This document shows positions 17,601 to 29,389 of a stretch of 64,000 nt of DNA, one piece after another. The stretch's first letter is position 1. Each line of letters starts with the position of its first letter. The position numbers and the translations under genes were made by a program. The DNA lies in assembly GCF_029919115.1 (NCBI RefSeq), contig NZ_CP123990.1:3870501-3934500 (forward strand), read 5' to 3'. The notes beneath the pieces are model-generated. The model made no database searches. It was not told where the DNA came from and saw only the letters and a program-made list of their open reading frames with translations. The DNA comes from Variovorax paradoxus (GTDB lineage: Bacteria; Pseudomonadota; Gammaproteobacteria; Burkholderiales; Burkholderiaceae_C).

Positions 17601-19293
17601 GGCTTCAGAGTTGCGCTTCCGCCGATTCGGGCGGCTCGCGGCGCGGCAGGGTAACAGTGAATTCTGCACCGCCGCCCAGCGCATTGGCCGCCGTGATCTC
17701 ACCGCCGTGCGCGCTCACCACCGCGCGGCAGATCGCAAGGCCCAGCCCGACGCCGGGCGTGGCCGATTCGGCCTCGCCGCGCGTGAACTTGTCGAACAGC
17801 TTCTGCTCGCGGCCCAGCAGCGCGGCGGGCAGGCCGGGGCCGTGGTCGCGCACCGTGAGCACCAGCGTGCCGGGCTCGGCACGCGCGCCCACGACGATGG
17901 GCGGCGCGCCGTATTTGGTGGCGTTCTCCAGCAGGTTGACGAGCACGCGCTCGATCAGCACCGCATCGAATTCGACCAGCGGCAGGTCCGCAGCGAGCGC
18001 GGTCTGCACGACGGTGTCGCCCAGCGACGTGCGCGCCGCGCGGATCGAGGAGCCCACGACTTCCTCGACCGATTGCCAGTCGCGCCGCAGGTTCACCGCA
18101 CCGCCCGCAATGCCGCTTTCGAGCCGCGCCATGTCCAGCAGGTTGTTGACCAGCGCATGCAACTCGTGCGCCTGCGCGACGATGGCGCGCGCCGCGCTGC
18201 CGTGTTCTTCAGGCGGCAGCGTCTGCAGCGATTCGGCCAGCGCGATCAACGCGGTGAGCGGCGTGCGCACGTCGTGCGAGATCGCGCCGAGCAAGGCATT
18301 GCGCAAACGCTCCGACTCCATCTCGACCACGGCCTGCTGCGCCACCTCTACATAGTGCACGCGCTCCAGTGCAATCGCGATCTGCCGCGCCAGCGTGTCG
18401 AGCTGCTGCGCCTGCTCCGGAATGAGCAGCCAGCGCGGCTGCGCGGGCGACAGCGCCAGCACGCCGCGCACGCGCATCGGCGCCTGCAGCGGCACGTAGT
18501 GCCACGGCTGTGCCGCCAGCGTGGCGGTCGCAAGGCCTGCAGGCTGGCCGTGGCGAAAGGCCCAGTCGGCCACCTGCGCATCGAAGCCCCCGGGCGGCTC
18601 CTTCGGCAGCACAAGCTGGTCGGCCGAGTCCGTCACCAGCACCAGCGCATGGCCCCCGAAGTGGCCCTGCACGGCGGCGGCACCGAGCGTGACGACCTGC
18701 GTGCTCTCCAGCGCCGCAGAGAGTTCGCGCGTGAGCTCGAACAGCGAGCGCGCGCGCCGTTCGCGGCTGGTCGATATACCGGCCGCAAAGCGCAGGCCGG
18801 CCGTGAGCTGCCCCACCAGCAGGCCGACGCCCAGCATGATCGCGAAGGTCAGCACGTACTGCACGTCGCTCACCGCAAAAGAAAGCTGCGGCGGCACGAA
18901 GAAATAGTCGAAGGCCGCGACGTTGAGCAGCGCTGCCAGCGCCGAAGGCCCTCGCCCGAAGCGCATTGCGACGCCGACCACGCCCAGCAGGAACAGCATC
19001 ACGATGTTCGCGAGTTCGAGCACGCCGGCCAGCGGCGTGCAGGCCAGCGTGAGCGCCACGCTGGTGGCCGTGGCCCAGGCGTAACCGGGCCAGTGGATGG
19101 GCGCTTTTTCGTGATCTCCTTCGTCGGCACGCGGCGTGTTGAGCGGCGTGCGTGCGAGGCGGCGCGCGCTGTCGACGCGGCCGACCTCCAGGATGTCGAG
19201 AGCGGGTGCATGCTGCGCCAGTGCGCGCGGCAGCGGCACCGCCGCGGCGGGCCACCAGCGGCGCCATCCGCTCGCGGGCTCCGAGCGCCCCAT

Positions 19294-19427
19294 CACCAGC
19301 GTGGCGCAGTTCAGCCTGCGGGCCTGCTCGGAGAGTTGCTCGGCCACATCGGAGCCCGTGCACCAGCGTGGCGCAGTTCAGCCTGCGGGCCTGCTCGGAG
19401 AGTTGCTCGGCCACATCGGAGCCCGTG
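19294..19427. repeat. Exact 67-bp tandem duplication in kdpD (Usp-domain part)
   Basis: Bases 19294-19360 and 19361-19427 are identical over all 67 positions and directly adjacent, starting CACCAGCGTG and ending GAGCCCGTG. Flanking bases differ, so the unit is exactly 67 bp, which shifts the kdpD frame by one. Confidence 0.97.
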
Positions 19428-19944
19428 AGCACCGCGGTGGCCGCGCCCAGTTCCTCGGCGAGCTTGAGCACCGCAAGGATGCGGTCGCGCTCTTCGGCGG
19501 CCAGGCGCTGCAGCCGCGGCGTCTCGACATAGGCCGCATGCCAGCGCACGTTGAGCTGGCCCGCGAGCCGTGCCGCGGTGCGCACCGTCTGTGCCGCGCC
19601 TTCATGCGGACCGACGCACGCGAGGATCGCGCCCGAAGTGTTCCAGGCCTGCAGCGCGCCGCCATTTCCATCTTTTCCGTTGCGGCCGGCCGCGCCGGAC
19701 TGCTCGACCCGCCAGCCGCGCACATCGTCTTCCACGTGCTCCGCCGTGCGGCGCAGCGCAATCTCGCGCAGAGCGATCAGGTTGCCCTTGCGAAAGAAAT
19801 TCTGCGCGGCGCGCTCCGCTTGCTGCGGCAGGTACACCTTGCCGGCCGCGAGCCGCGCCGTGAGTTCGTCGGGCGTGACATCGACCAGCACCACCTCGTC
19901 CGCCTCGTCGAGCACGGTGTCGGGCACCGTCTCGTGCACGCGCA

Positions 19945-20078
19945 CACCGGTGATCGCGCCGACGGTGCCGTTGAGGCTCTCCAGGTGCTGCACGTTGAGC
20001 GCAGACCACACCACCGGTGATCGCGCCGACGGTGCCGTTGAGGCTCTCCAGGTGCTGCACGTTGAGCGCAGACCACAC
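19945..20078. repeat. Exact 67-bp tandem duplication in kdpD (N-terminal domain part)
   Basis: Bases 19945-20011 and 20012-20078 are identical over 67 positions, starting CACCGGTGAT and ending CAGACCACAC. It has the same unit length as the duplication at 19294 but an unrelated sequence. It shifts the frame by one just after the segment NVQHLESLNGTVGAITG. Confidence 0.97.
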
Positions 20079-20511
20079 CTCGATGCCCGCGGCCAGCAAC
20101 TCCTGCACGTCCTGCCAGCGCTTGGCGTGGCGCGATCCCGGCGCATTGGTGTGGGCCAGCTCGTCGACCAGCAGCACCGCCGGCTTGCGCGCGAGGGCCG
20201 CGTCCAGGTCGAACTCGGCCAGCGTGCGGCCGCGGTAGTCCAGTTCGCGCTGCGGCAGGGTGTCGAGCCCCGCGAGCAGCGCGGCGGTTTCGCTGCGGCC
20301 ATGCGTTTCGACCACGCCGATGAGCACGTCGCGCCCCGCGGTGCGCTCGCGTTGCGCGGCGCTGAGCATGGCCCAGGTCTTTCCCACGCCTGCGCTGGCG
20401 CCGAAATAGATGCGCAGCTTGCCCCGTTGCGCACGCGCCTCGTCGTTGCGCAGTTGCGCAAGCAGGGCGTCGGGGTCGGGGCGGGTGTCGAGCATGGAAG
20501 AGCAGCGCAGG

Positions 20512-21096
20512 TTAGCGCATTGGGCCGCGCCCATCGAGCGCAAGATTCAGCGCCAGTACGTTGACGCGTGCTTCGCCCAGAAAGCCCCAGAGCGGCGCCT
20601 GTGTGTTGCCGGCAATCAACGCGTTCACTTGTTCGACGGGCACGCCACGCACCCGCGCGACTCGTGCGGCCTGGTACTGCGCTGCGGCGGGGCTGATGTC
20701 CGGATCGAGCCCGCTGGCCGAGGCCGTGACCAGGTCGACCGGCACCGGTGCGGTGTTGCCCGGGTCCGCGGCGCGAAGCGCTTCGACACGGGCCTTGACC
20801 GCATCGGCCAGCGCCGGATTGAGCGGGCCCAGGTTCGAGCCGCCCGAAGCGCTCGCGTTGTAGGGCTGCGGCGCCGTGGCCGAGGGCCGGCCCCAGAAAT
20901 GCTTCGGGTCGCTGAAGTTCTGGCCGATGAGGCTGGAGCCCACGGTGGTTCCGCCCTGCACGACCAGGCTGCCGGCCGCCTGCGACGGAAAAACTGCCTT
21001 GGCGGCCCCCGTGACGGCCATCGGATAGATCAGGCCGGTGAGCACGCCCAGCAGTGCGAAGAGCACGAGCGCGGGGCGAAAGATGTTGTTGTTCAT
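20512..21096 (-). CDS. kdpC: KdpC, potassium-transporting ATPase subunit C
   Basis: A 194-residue inner-membrane subunit with one N-terminal transmembrane helix ([20 protein letters not shown]) and a periplasmic domain containing the family segments [20 protein letters not shown] and [26 protein letters not shown]-like ribosome-binding sequence (GAGGAG) lies 8 bases before ATG 21096. KdpC stabilises KdpFABC and supports catalytic turnover. It lies between kdpB (13 bases upstream) and kdpD (16 bases downstream). Confidence 0.97.
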   Translation of the reverse strand: MNNNIFRPALVLFALLGVLTGLIYPMAVTGAAKAVFPSQAAGSLVVQGGTTVGSSLIGQNFSDPKHFWGRPSATAPQPYNASASGGSNLGPLNPALADAVKARVEALRAADPGNTAPVPVDLVTASASGLDPDISPAAAQYQAARVARVRGVPVEQVNALIAGNTQAPLWGFLGEARVNVLALNLALDGRGPMR

Positions 21097-21109
21097 GGTG
21101 AAGAACTCC

Positions 21110-23209
<2,100 letters not shown>

Positions 23210-23221
23210 GGTGCGCGCCCC

Positions 23222-24952
23222 TTACTTCCAGAGCACCAGGTGTTCGACAACGGGCCCGAGAGCCAATGCCGGCACATAGTTGAGCAGGCCGACCAGCAGC
23301 ACGGTGCCGATCAGCAGCGAGACGAACAGCGGCCCGTGCGTGGGCAGCGTGCCGCCGGTGACCGGCAGGCGCTTCTTCGCGGCCAGCGAGCCGGCAATGG
23401 CCAGCACCGGAACGATCATCGCGAAGCGGCCCAGCCACATGGCCAGCCCGAGCAGGCCGTTGTAGAACGGCGTGTTGGCAGAAAGGCCCGCGAAGGCGCT
23501 GCCGTTGTTGTTGGCGGCCGAACTCAGCGCGTACAGAATTTCAGAGAAGCCATGCGCACCCGGGTTGGCAATGCCGGCCTTGCCGGCGCCCGCGATCACC
23601 GCCACCGCGGTGCCGGCCAGCACCACGATGGGCGTGACCAGAATGGCGATGGAGATCAGCTTCATCTCGCGCACCTCGATCTTCTTGCCGAGGTACTCCG
23701 GCGTGCGGCCGATCATCAGGCCCGCAATGAACACCGCGAGCATCGCGAAGATCAGCATGCCGTACAGGCCGCTGCCGACGCCGCCGAACACCACCTCGCC
23801 CAGTTGCATGAGCACCAGCGGCACCATGCCGCCGAGCGGCGTGAACGAGTCGTGCATGGCATTGACCGCGCCGCAAGATGCCGCAGTGGTCACGGCCGCG
23901 AAGAGCGCCGATGCGTCGATGCCGAAGCGCACCTCCTTGCCTTCCATGTTGCCGCCGCTTTGCAGCGCGCTCGCCGCCTGGTCGACCCCCAGCGAGGCGA
24001 GCAGCGGATTGCCGGCATGCTCGGCGGGAATGATGGCCACCACGGCAATGACGAACATCACCGTCATTGCCGCAAGCACGGCCCACCCTTGCCGCATGTC
24101 GCCGGCCACGCGGCCGAATGCGAAGCACAGCGCCGCCGGAATCAAAAAGATCGCGATCATCTGCAGCAGGTTGCTGAAGGCGGTCGGGTTCTCATAGGGG
24201 TGCGCCGAGTTGGCGTTGAAGAAGCCGCCGCCGTTGGTGCCGATCATCTTGATGGCCTCCTGCGACGCGACAGGGCCCATGGCGAGCGTCTGTGTTTGCG
24301 TTCCTGCAACCGCCTCGACCGTTTGCACGGTCTTGTAAGCGTCGAAGTTCTGGATCACGCCCTGCCCGGCGAAGGCCACCGCCAGCACGAACGACAGCGG
24401 CACCAGCAGCCACAAGGTGATGCGCGTGACGTCGACCCAGAAGTTGCCGACCAGGCCGCGGCTCTTGCCATCGCCCCGGCGCGCGAAGCCGCGCACCAGC
24501 GCAAAGGCCACCGCAATGCCCGTGGCGGCCGAGAAGAAATTCTGCACCGTGAGCCCGAGCATCTGCGTGAGATAGCTCATCGTCGATTCACCGCCGTAGC
24601 CCTGCCAGTTGGTGTTGGAGACGAAGCTCACCGCGGTGTTGAAGGCCGAGTCGGGCGATACGGCGCCCATGCCGGCCGGGTTGAGCGGCAGCCAGCCCTG
24701 CAGGCGCTGCAGCGCGTACAGAAAGATCGCGCCAACGGCATTGAAGGCCAGCAGCGCGAATGCATATCGCAGCCAGTGCATCGATTGCTCGGGCTTTGTG
24801 CCCGCGAGCTTGTAGAGCGGCGCCTCGATGCGCTGCATCCAGCGCGGCACGCGTCCGTCGCACAGCGCGGCAAGAAACTTGCCGACCGGCCATGCCAGCA
24901 GCACAAGCGCCGCGAGAAAGAAGGCCAGCAAAGTCCAGGCGGAGGCGGTCAT
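23222..24952 (-). CDS. kdpA: KdpA, potassium-binding channel-like subunit
   Basis: A 576-residue polytopic protein of the SKT (superfamily of K+ transporters) type with about ten helices. Selectivity-filter-like segments recur: [51 protein letters not shown] and [21 protein letters not shown] lies just upstream of ATG 24952, within the end of kdpF. The protein binds and conducts K+ at the periplasmic face and passes it toward KdpB. Confidence 0.98.
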   Translation of the reverse strand: MTASAWTLLAFFLAALVLLAWPVGKFLAALCDGRVPRWMQRIEAPLYKLAGTKPEQSMHWLRYAFALLAFNAVGAIFLYALQRLQGWLPLNPAGMGAVSPDSAFNTAVSFVSNTNWQGYGGESTMSYLTQMLGLTVQNFFSAATGIAVAFALVRGFARRGDGKSRGLVGNFWVDVTRITLWLLVPLSFVLAVAFAGQGVIQNFDAYKTVQTVEAVAGTQTQTLAMGPVASQEAIKMIGTNGGGFFNANSAHPYENPTAFSNLLQMIAIFLIPAALCFAFGRVAGDMRQGWAVLAAMTVMFVIAVVAIIPAEHAGNPLLASLGVDQAASALQSGGNMEGKEVRFGIDASALFAAVTTAASCGAVNAMHDSFTPLGGMVPLVLMQLGEVVFGGVGSGLYGMLIFAMLAVFIAGLMIGRTPEYLGKKIEVREMKLISIAILVTPIVVLAGTAVAVIAGAGKAGIANPGAHGFSEILYALSSAANNNGSAFAGLSANTPFYNGLLGLAMWLGRFAMIVPVLAIAGSLAAKKRLPVTGGTLPTHGPLFVSLLIGTVLLVGLLNYVPALALGPVVEHLVLWK

Positions 24953-24953
24953 T

Positions 24954-25052
24954 TCAGAACTCCTCCGCGCAGATCAGCGCGAACACCAGGTACGCGAAGA
25001 GGACGACGGCAATCAACGCGCCGAAGCCGTAGAGCGCTTCGAGGCTGATCAT
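24954..25052 (-). CDS. kdpF: KdpF, small membrane subunit
   Basis: A 32-residue single-helix protein reading [20 protein letters not shown] then [12 protein letters not shown]. Its stop is one base upstream of the kdpA ATG and its own ATG overlaps the stop of the upstream 46-codon gene (ATGA). Size, hydrophobicity and position directly before kdpA are diagnostic for KdpF, which stabilises the KdpABC complex. Confidence 0.92.
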   Translation of the reverse strand: MISLEALYGFGALIAVVLFAYLVFALICAEEF

Positions 25053-25189
25053 GGCCGCTCTCCTTCGCCCGTGTTCAGCTCATTCGGCGCACTGGTTGCG
25101 CCCGGCCCTTCGAGCCGGTTCAGCCCGAAGGCCATGGCCGCCAGCGCGGCCCACAGCGCCAGCAAGGCGCCCATCCAGACGAAATCCAT
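25049..25189 (-). CDS. Small predicted membrane protein at the head of the kdp operon
   Basis: A 46-residue reading frame from ATG 25189, with AGGAG 8-9 bases upstream (CAGGAGCAATGAATG), to a TGA that overlaps the kdpF ATG. The protein starts MDFVWMGALLALWAALAAMA, one hydrophobic helix, followed by a polar tail (FGLNRLEGPG, ending GEGERP). A good ribosome-binding site, ATGA coupling to kdpF and membrane character support a real gene. No function is known to me; it may be a regulatory or assembly microprotein of the Kdp ATPase. Confidence 0.7.
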   Translation of the reverse strand: MDFVWMGALLALWAALAAMAFGLNRLEGPGATSAPNELNTGEGERP

Positions 25190-25234
25190 TCATTGCTCCT
25201 GCAGCGAAACCAAGGCATCGAGTCTCGGCAGGCA

Positions 25235-25299
25235 CCCGTAAAAACGGGGAACAGAGTCGGCGGAGCCGCATAAAGAAACCGTAAAGACGTCCCGTCTTT
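25235..25299. promoter_or_regulatory. kdp promoter region with candidate KdpE site and hairpins
   Basis: Between the kdp operon (25189) and the divergent regulator (25366) are two inverted repeats, CCCGT-AAAA-ACGGG (25235-25248) and AAAGACG-TCC-CGTCTTT (25283-25299). On the minus strand the sequence TTTACGGTTTCTTTATG (25285-25269) resembles the T-rich paired half-sites bound by KdpE in E. coli. The assignment is tentative. Confidence 0.4.
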
Positions 25300-25365
25300 C
25301 GCAAGGCCCTCGACAGCGGATGCACAGTCATTCAATAATCAAAGCCAGACCTGTGAAATAAAAGG

Positions 25366-26034
25366 ATGACCACCCGCCCCCTCGACCTGAAGCCCGCCTG
25401 GACGCCGCACCAGCCGGCGGACCGCATCCTGTCCACGCTCAAGACCCGCGGCGCGCTCGGCATTCCCGACATTGCCAAGGTGCTCGACGTGACGGTGGAA
25501 GCGGTGCGCCAGCAGATGGTCAAGCTGCAGTCCGATGGGCTGGTCGACGCCGAGAGCCGGCCGGCGGGCCGCGGCAGGCCGACGCAGATATGGCGGCTGA
25601 CCGGCGCCGGGCACGCACGCTTTCCCGATACGCATGCCGAGATGACGGTGCAGATGATCAGCGCCGTGATCACCGTGTTCGGCGAGAAGGGCATGGACCA
25701 GCTCATCGGCGCGCGCGAGGAAGCCATGCGCGCCAACTACCGCGAGGCGATGCTGGGCGCGCGCAGCCTGAAGACGAAGCTCGAACGGCTCGCCGAGATC
25801 CGCAGCCGCGAAGGCTACATGGCCGAGTTCCGGCCCGAGGGCGAGGGCTTTCTGTTCATAGAAAACCATTGCCCCATCTGCACCGCGGCGCGGGCCTGCA
25901 CGGGCTTTTGCCGCAGCGAACTGCAGCTCTTCGAAGAAGTGCTGGGAACCGACGCAAGCGTGAGCCGCGTCGAGCATGTGCTTGCGGGCGCGCGGCGCTG
26001 CGCCTACCAGGTGAGCCCCAGAAACGCGCCTTGA
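25366..26034 (+). CDS. SufR-like helix-turn-helix regulator with a C-terminal cysteine cluster
   Basis: A 222-residue regulator. A winged helix at about 17-82 ([20 protein letters not shown] then [16 protein letters not shown]) is followed by a dimerisation helix region and a cysteine-rich end: C169, C172, C178 and C182 ([15 protein letters not shown]) and C212 (RRCAYQV). This layout matches SufR-type regulators that bind a [4Fe-4S] cluster. sodB starts 38 bases downstream on the same strand, so Fe-S or redox-dependent control of superoxide dismutase is the natural hypothesis. It is divergent from the kdp operon. Confidence 0.85.
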   Translation: MTTRPLDLKPAWTPHQPADRILSTLKTRGALGIPDIAKVLDVTVEAVRQQMVKLQSDGLVDAESRPAGRGRPTQIWRLTGAGHARFPDTHAEMTVQMISAVITVFGEKGMDQLIGAREEAMRANYREAMLGARSLKTKLERLAEIRSREGYMAEFRPEGEGFLFIENHCPICTAARACTGFCRSELQLFEEVLGTDASVSRVEHVLAGARRCAYQVSPRNAP

Positions 26035-26072
26035 TTCAGACTGTTTTCAAAACCCGAAAGGAAAGACCCACC

Positions 26073-26654
26073 ATGGAACACACCCTCCCGCCCCTGCCCT
26101 ACGCCCTCGACGCGCTGGCACCCGAGTACTCGAAGGAAACCCTCGAGTACCACTACGGCAAGCACCACAACGCCTACGTGGTGAACCTGAACAACCTGCA
26201 AAAGGGCACCGAGTTCGAATCGATGACGCTCGAGGAGATCGTCAAGAAGGCCAGCGGCGGCATCTACAACAACGCCGCGCAAATCTGGAACCACACCTTC
26301 TTCTGGAACTGCATGAAGCCCCAGGGCGGGGGCACCCCTACCGGCGCGCTGGCCAAGGCCATCGATGCCAAGTGGGGCAGCTACGACGCGTTCAAGGAAG
26401 CCTTCGTGAAGTCGGCCGTGGGCAACTTCGGCTCGGGCTGGACGTGGCTGGTGAAGAAGGCCGACGGTTCGGTGGATATCGTGAACATGGGCGCCGCAGG
26501 CACGCCGCTGACCACCGGCGACACCCCGGTGCTGACGGTGGACGTGTGGGAACACGCCTATTACATCGACTACCGCAACCTGCGCCCGAAGTTCGTCGAG
26601 ACCTTCCTGGCCAAGCTGGTCAACTGGGACTTCGCGGCCAAGAACTTCGGCTGA
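26073..26654 (+). CDS. sodB: Iron superoxide dismutase
   Basis: A 193-residue cytoplasmic enzyme that converts superoxide to oxygen and hydrogen peroxide. Metal ligands in the usual places: H27 ([11 protein letters not shown]), H74 (NHTFFWNCM), and D157 and H161 ([11 protein letters not shown]). Residues typical of the iron type include [11 protein letters not shown] and the Gln in NAAQIW. GAAAGGAAAG lies upstream of ATG 26073. It follows the SufR-like gene and is likely co-transcribed with it. Confidence 0.97.
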   Translation: MEHTLPPLPYALDALAPEYSKETLEYHYGKHHNAYVVNLNNLQKGTEFESMTLEEIVKKASGGIYNNAAQIWNHTFFWNCMKPQGGGTPTGALAKAIDAKWGSYDAFKEAFVKSAVGNFGSGWTWLVKKADGSVDIVNMGAAGTPLTTGDTPVLTVDVWEHAYYIDYRNLRPKFVETFLAKLVNWDFAAKNFG

Positions 26655-26684
26655 CGCCAGCCGAGGCTCCCGCCGGCGGCATCC

Positions 26685-27062
26685 TCACTCGTTGACCAGG
26701 TTGAGGATGTTGCCGTCCGGGTCCTTGAACCAGGCGACCTTCATCTTGTCCATGACGTGGATGTCGCCCGCGAGCGTCGTGTTCGGCATGTCGTAGTGCT
26801 CGAAGCGCACGCCCTTGGCCTTGAGCGCCGCCACCAGCCCTTCGATGTCGCCGCCGACCGCCCAGGTCACGGCCGTGGCCTGGTTGGTGCCGGCGAACGA
26901 AGAGCAGTAGACATTGATACGGGTGTTACCGCTGCGATAGGCAATCATGTCCTCGCAATCCGTGTCGGCCGGCGCCAGGCCGAGCGTGTCTTCGTAGAAG
27001 CGGCGGGCCACGGCAAGGTCTTTCACCGCGAGGTTGGCCACCGCATTGATGTTTCCGAGCAT
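26685..27062 (-). CDS. VOC-family (glyoxalase/bleomycin-resistance fold) protein
   Basis: A 125-residue protein with the N-terminal beta-alpha-beta-beta-beta unit NLAVKDLAVARRFYEDTLGL and a C-terminal unit ending VAWFKDPDGNILNLVNE, the usual VOC pattern with a Glu near the end as possible metal ligand. Only one VOC module is present, so it should dimerise. The substrate cannot be assigned. It converges on sodB and is divergent from the Bug gene at 27271. Confidence 0.87.
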   Translation of the reverse strand: MLGNINAVANLAVKDLAVARRFYEDTLGLAPADTDCEDMIAYRSGNTRINVYCSSFAGTNQATAVTWAVGGDIEGLVAALKAKGVRFEHYDMPNTTLAGDIHVMDKMKVAWFKDPDGNILNLVNE

Positions 27063-27181
27063 GGCTGTCTCCTGTGTGGATGGGCACCCATCTTCTGCCC
27101 CGCAGCGGCCATGTCAAGCCGCCGCTACCCGATACGGGACCCATCTCGAACGAAGAAAACCGCACGGCGGGGCTTCCGGCA

Positions 27182-27202
27182 CACTGCACCCTTGGTGCAG
27201 TG
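27182..27202. promoter_or_regulatory. Perfect inverted repeat upstream of the Bug gene
   Basis: CACTGCACC-CTT-GGTGCAGTG has 9-bp perfect arms in the 208-base gap between two divergent genes (27062 and 27271). It has no T-tract, so an operator is likelier than a terminator. Confidence 0.4.
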
Positions 27203-27270
27203 CCCGGCGAGGCCTGAAAATCTGACTCCGATCCGCACCCGATTCGCCCCCCCGATACAGAGACAAACCC

Positions 27271-28266
27271 ATGATCCGCAAACTCACCCGCCCGCTGGCT
27301 CTTGCGCTGGCCCTTCCCCTGGCCGCCGTTTCGCTCACGTTCGCCGCCCCTGCCGCGCAGGCCCAGGCCTATCCCGCCAAGCCCATTCGCATGATCGTGC
27401 CCTTCCCGCCCGGCGGCGGCACCGACATCCTGGCGCGCCTGGTGGCCCAGAAGCTCACCGAAACCAACCACTGGACCGTGGTGCCCGACAACCGCGGCGG
27501 TGCCGGCGGCACCATCGGCATTGCCGAGGCTGCGCGCGCCGCGCCCGGCGGCTACGACATCGTCATGGGCCAGAAGGACAACATGGTCGTTGCGCCCTGG
27601 CTCTACAAGAACCTGAGCTACAACCCGGTGAAAGACCTCACCGCCGTGGCCCACGTGGCCTATACGCCGGTGGTGATCGTCACGCAGGCCAACTCCAAAT
27701 TCAAGACGCTCAACGACGTGGTCACCGCCGCGCGCGCTGCGCCAGACACCGTCACCTACGGCTCGCCCGGCAACGGCACCACCATTCACCTGGCCGGCGA
27801 AATCTTCAATGGCGCCGCCCAGATCAAGATGCGCCACGTGCCCTACAAGGGCTCCAACGCGGCCATGATGGACGTGCTGGCGGGCAACGTCGACCTGATG
27901 GTGTCGTCGGTGCCTTCGGCGCTGGCTCAGATCAAGGCGGGCAAGCTGCGCCCGCTGGCCGTGACTTCGGCCAAGCGCAGCACCTCGCTGCCCGACACGC
28001 CCACCGTGGCCGAGCTCGGCTACAAGGGCTTCGACGTGTCCACCTGGTACGGCCTCTTCGTGCCGGCCAAGACGCCGAAGGACGTGATCGCCACGCTGAA
28101 CACGGAAGTGAACAAGCTGCTGGCCACGCCTGAAATGAAGGCCGCCATCATTGCCCAGGGCGCAGAGCCGCAGAGCATGACGCCTGAACAATTCGAGACA
28201 TTGCTGAAGACCGACTACGACAAGTGGAAGGGCATCGTGCAAGCCTCCGGCGCGACTATCGAATAA
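27271..28266 (+). CDS. Bug-family (TctC-type) periplasmic solute-binding protein
   Basis: A 331-residue exported protein. The signal peptide ends AAPAAQAQA near residue 31. The mature start YPAKPIRMIVPFPPGGGTDI is the Bug/TctC signature, and later segments NRGGAGGTIGIAEAARAAPG and HVPYKGSNAAMMDVLAGNVD confirm it. Bug proteins bind carboxylates or aromatic acids and are greatly expanded in Burkholderiales, usually without an adjacent TctA/TctB permease, as here. The ligand is unknown. Confidence 0.93.
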   Translation: MIRKLTRPLALALALPLAAVSLTFAAPAAQAQAYPAKPIRMIVPFPPGGGTDILARLVAQKLTETNHWTVVPDNRGGAGGTIGIAEAARAAPGGYDIVMGQKDNMVVAPWLYKNLSYNPVKDLTAVAHVAYTPVVIVTQANSKFKTLNDVVTAARAAPDTVTYGSPGNGTTIHLAGEIFNGAAQIKMRHVPYKGSNAAMMDVLAGNVDLMVSSVPSALAQIKAGKLRPLAVTSAKRSTSLPDTPTVAELGYKGFDVSTWYGLFVPAKTPKDVIATLNTEVNKLLATPEMKAAIIAQGAEPQSMTPEQFETLLKTDYDKWKGIVQASGATIE

Positions 28267-28327
28267 GCGCGGGGCATCGCAGAATGTTGTCTCCACAACA
28301 GGCCGCATCGACGGCACGGAGACAGCA

Positions 28328-29380
28328 ATGGCACAGCGCAAGAAACCGAAGACCGCCCTTCTGCTGAACACAACCGCGCTGGCGGCAGTTGCGGTTGCCC
28401 TGTTGCAGGGCTGCGCGCAAATGCGAACGCAGCAGCCACAACAGCTGGTTCCGTCGGAGGCCAGCGTTGCTTCGCATGTCGCAGCCGCCACGCGCGCCGC
28501 CGGCTCCGACCTGAAGCCTCTGCTGACCCTTTGCAAGCCGGCTCCGGCCACCCGCCCGGCGCAAGCCGAGCTGGACAAGGGCCTGGCCGCATTCATCGCC
28601 AAGCCTGCGCCGCCGCCGGGCCAAGCCTTCGACAATCTTTATTTCGTGGGCGCCGACTGGGTCAGCGCCTGGGCCATCAAGACCTCGGACGGCATCATCC
28701 TCATCGATGCGCTCAACACCCAGGCCGAGGCCGCAGCGCTCATCGAGGGCGGCATGCGCAAGCTCGGCCTCGACCCGGCGCAGATCAAATACGTGATCGT
28801 CACCCACGGCCACGGCGACCACTACGGCGGCGCGCCCTACCTTGCCGAGAAGTACCGCGCACGCGTGGTGATGAGCGAGGCCGACTGGACCATGACCGAA
28901 ACGCGCCTCGAGTTCGCAACGCCGATCTGGGGCGCACCGCCCAAGCGCGGCCCTGGCGACATTTCGGCGAAAGACGGCGATCGCGTCACGCTGGGCGACA
29001 CCAGCGTGACGCTGTACCTGACGCCCGGCCACACGATGGGCACGATCTCTCCGGTGTTCGACGTCACTTCAAACGGCCAGAAGCACCGCGCCATGCTGTG
29101 GGGCGGCACGGGCTTCAACTTCGGCAAGGACGTGCCTCGGCTCGACAGCTACATCGGCGCCACGCAGCGCATGGGCGCCATCGTGCAGAGCCAGCGCATC
29201 GACGTGCTGCTGTCGAACCACTCGAACATCGACGAGTCGCAGGCCAAGCTCGCCGCCCTGCGGCAGCAGCCCGCTCCGGCGGCAAACCCCTTCGTGCTCG
29301 GCACGCCCACGGTCGAGCGGGCGCTGGCGGTGATGGGCGGATGCGCGCAGGCGCAGCGCGACAGGTTCCTGATGCAGTGA
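28328..29380 (+). CDS. Subclass B3-like metallo-beta-lactamase-fold lipoprotein
   Basis: A 350-residue exported protein. GGAG precedes ATG 28328. The N-terminus is basic then hydrophobic and ends ALLQGC, a probable lipobox with C29. The zinc motif THGHGDH (H160, H162, D164, H165) fits the HxHxDH type, with later ligands in TPGHTMG and SNHSN. This set of ligands fits subclass B3 enzymes, but a proven beta-lactamase activity cannot be inferred; other MBL-fold hydrolases share the ligands. It starts 61 bases after a Bug binding protein, so it may hydrolyse the imported compound instead (inference). Confidence 0.82.
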   Translation: MAQRKKPKTALLLNTTALAAVAVALLQGCAQMRTQQPQQLVPSEASVASHVAAATRAAGSDLKPLLTLCKPAPATRPAQAELDKGLAAFIAKPAPPPGQAFDNLYFVGADWVSAWAIKTSDGIILIDALNTQAEAAALIEGGMRKLGLDPAQIKYVIVTHGHGDHYGGAPYLAEKYRARVVMSEADWTMTETRLEFATPIWGAPPKRGPGDISAKDGDRVTLGDTSVTLYLTPGHTMGTISPVFDVTSNGQKHRAMLWGGTGFNFGKDVPRLDSYIGATQRMGAIVQSQRIDVLLSNHSNIDESQAKLAALRQQPAPAANPFVLGTPTVERALAVMGGCAQAQRDRFLMQ

Positions 29381-29389
29381 TGTTGCCTT

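Larger units (their letters stand above)
17605..20495 (-). pseudogene. kdpD: kdpD sensor kinase, reading frame broken by two 67-bp tandem duplications
   Basis: The KdpD sequence is complete but spread over three frames. Frame 1 (from ATG 20495) has the KdpD Walker A GASAGVGKT and Walker B VLLVDELAHTN. Frame 2 has the rest of that domain and the Usp-like domain. Frame 3 (to 17605) has the end of Usp, four transmembrane helices, GAF-like region, H-box AISHDVRTPLTAL and ATPase motifs. The joints are exact 67-bp tandem duplications at 20012 and 19361. Removing one copy of each restores one frame of 918 residues (E. coli KdpD: 894). As written, the protein would end prematurely near 19602, and a separate GTG-start frame could still yield the transmembrane and kinase part. 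The equal duplication length makes an assembly error likely. Confidence 0.9.

Noticed and set aside
19602..20543. Separate short gene corresponding to the N-terminal part of KdpD
   Set aside because: It runs out of frame at the 67-bp duplication; collapsing the duplication merges it with the rest of kdpD.
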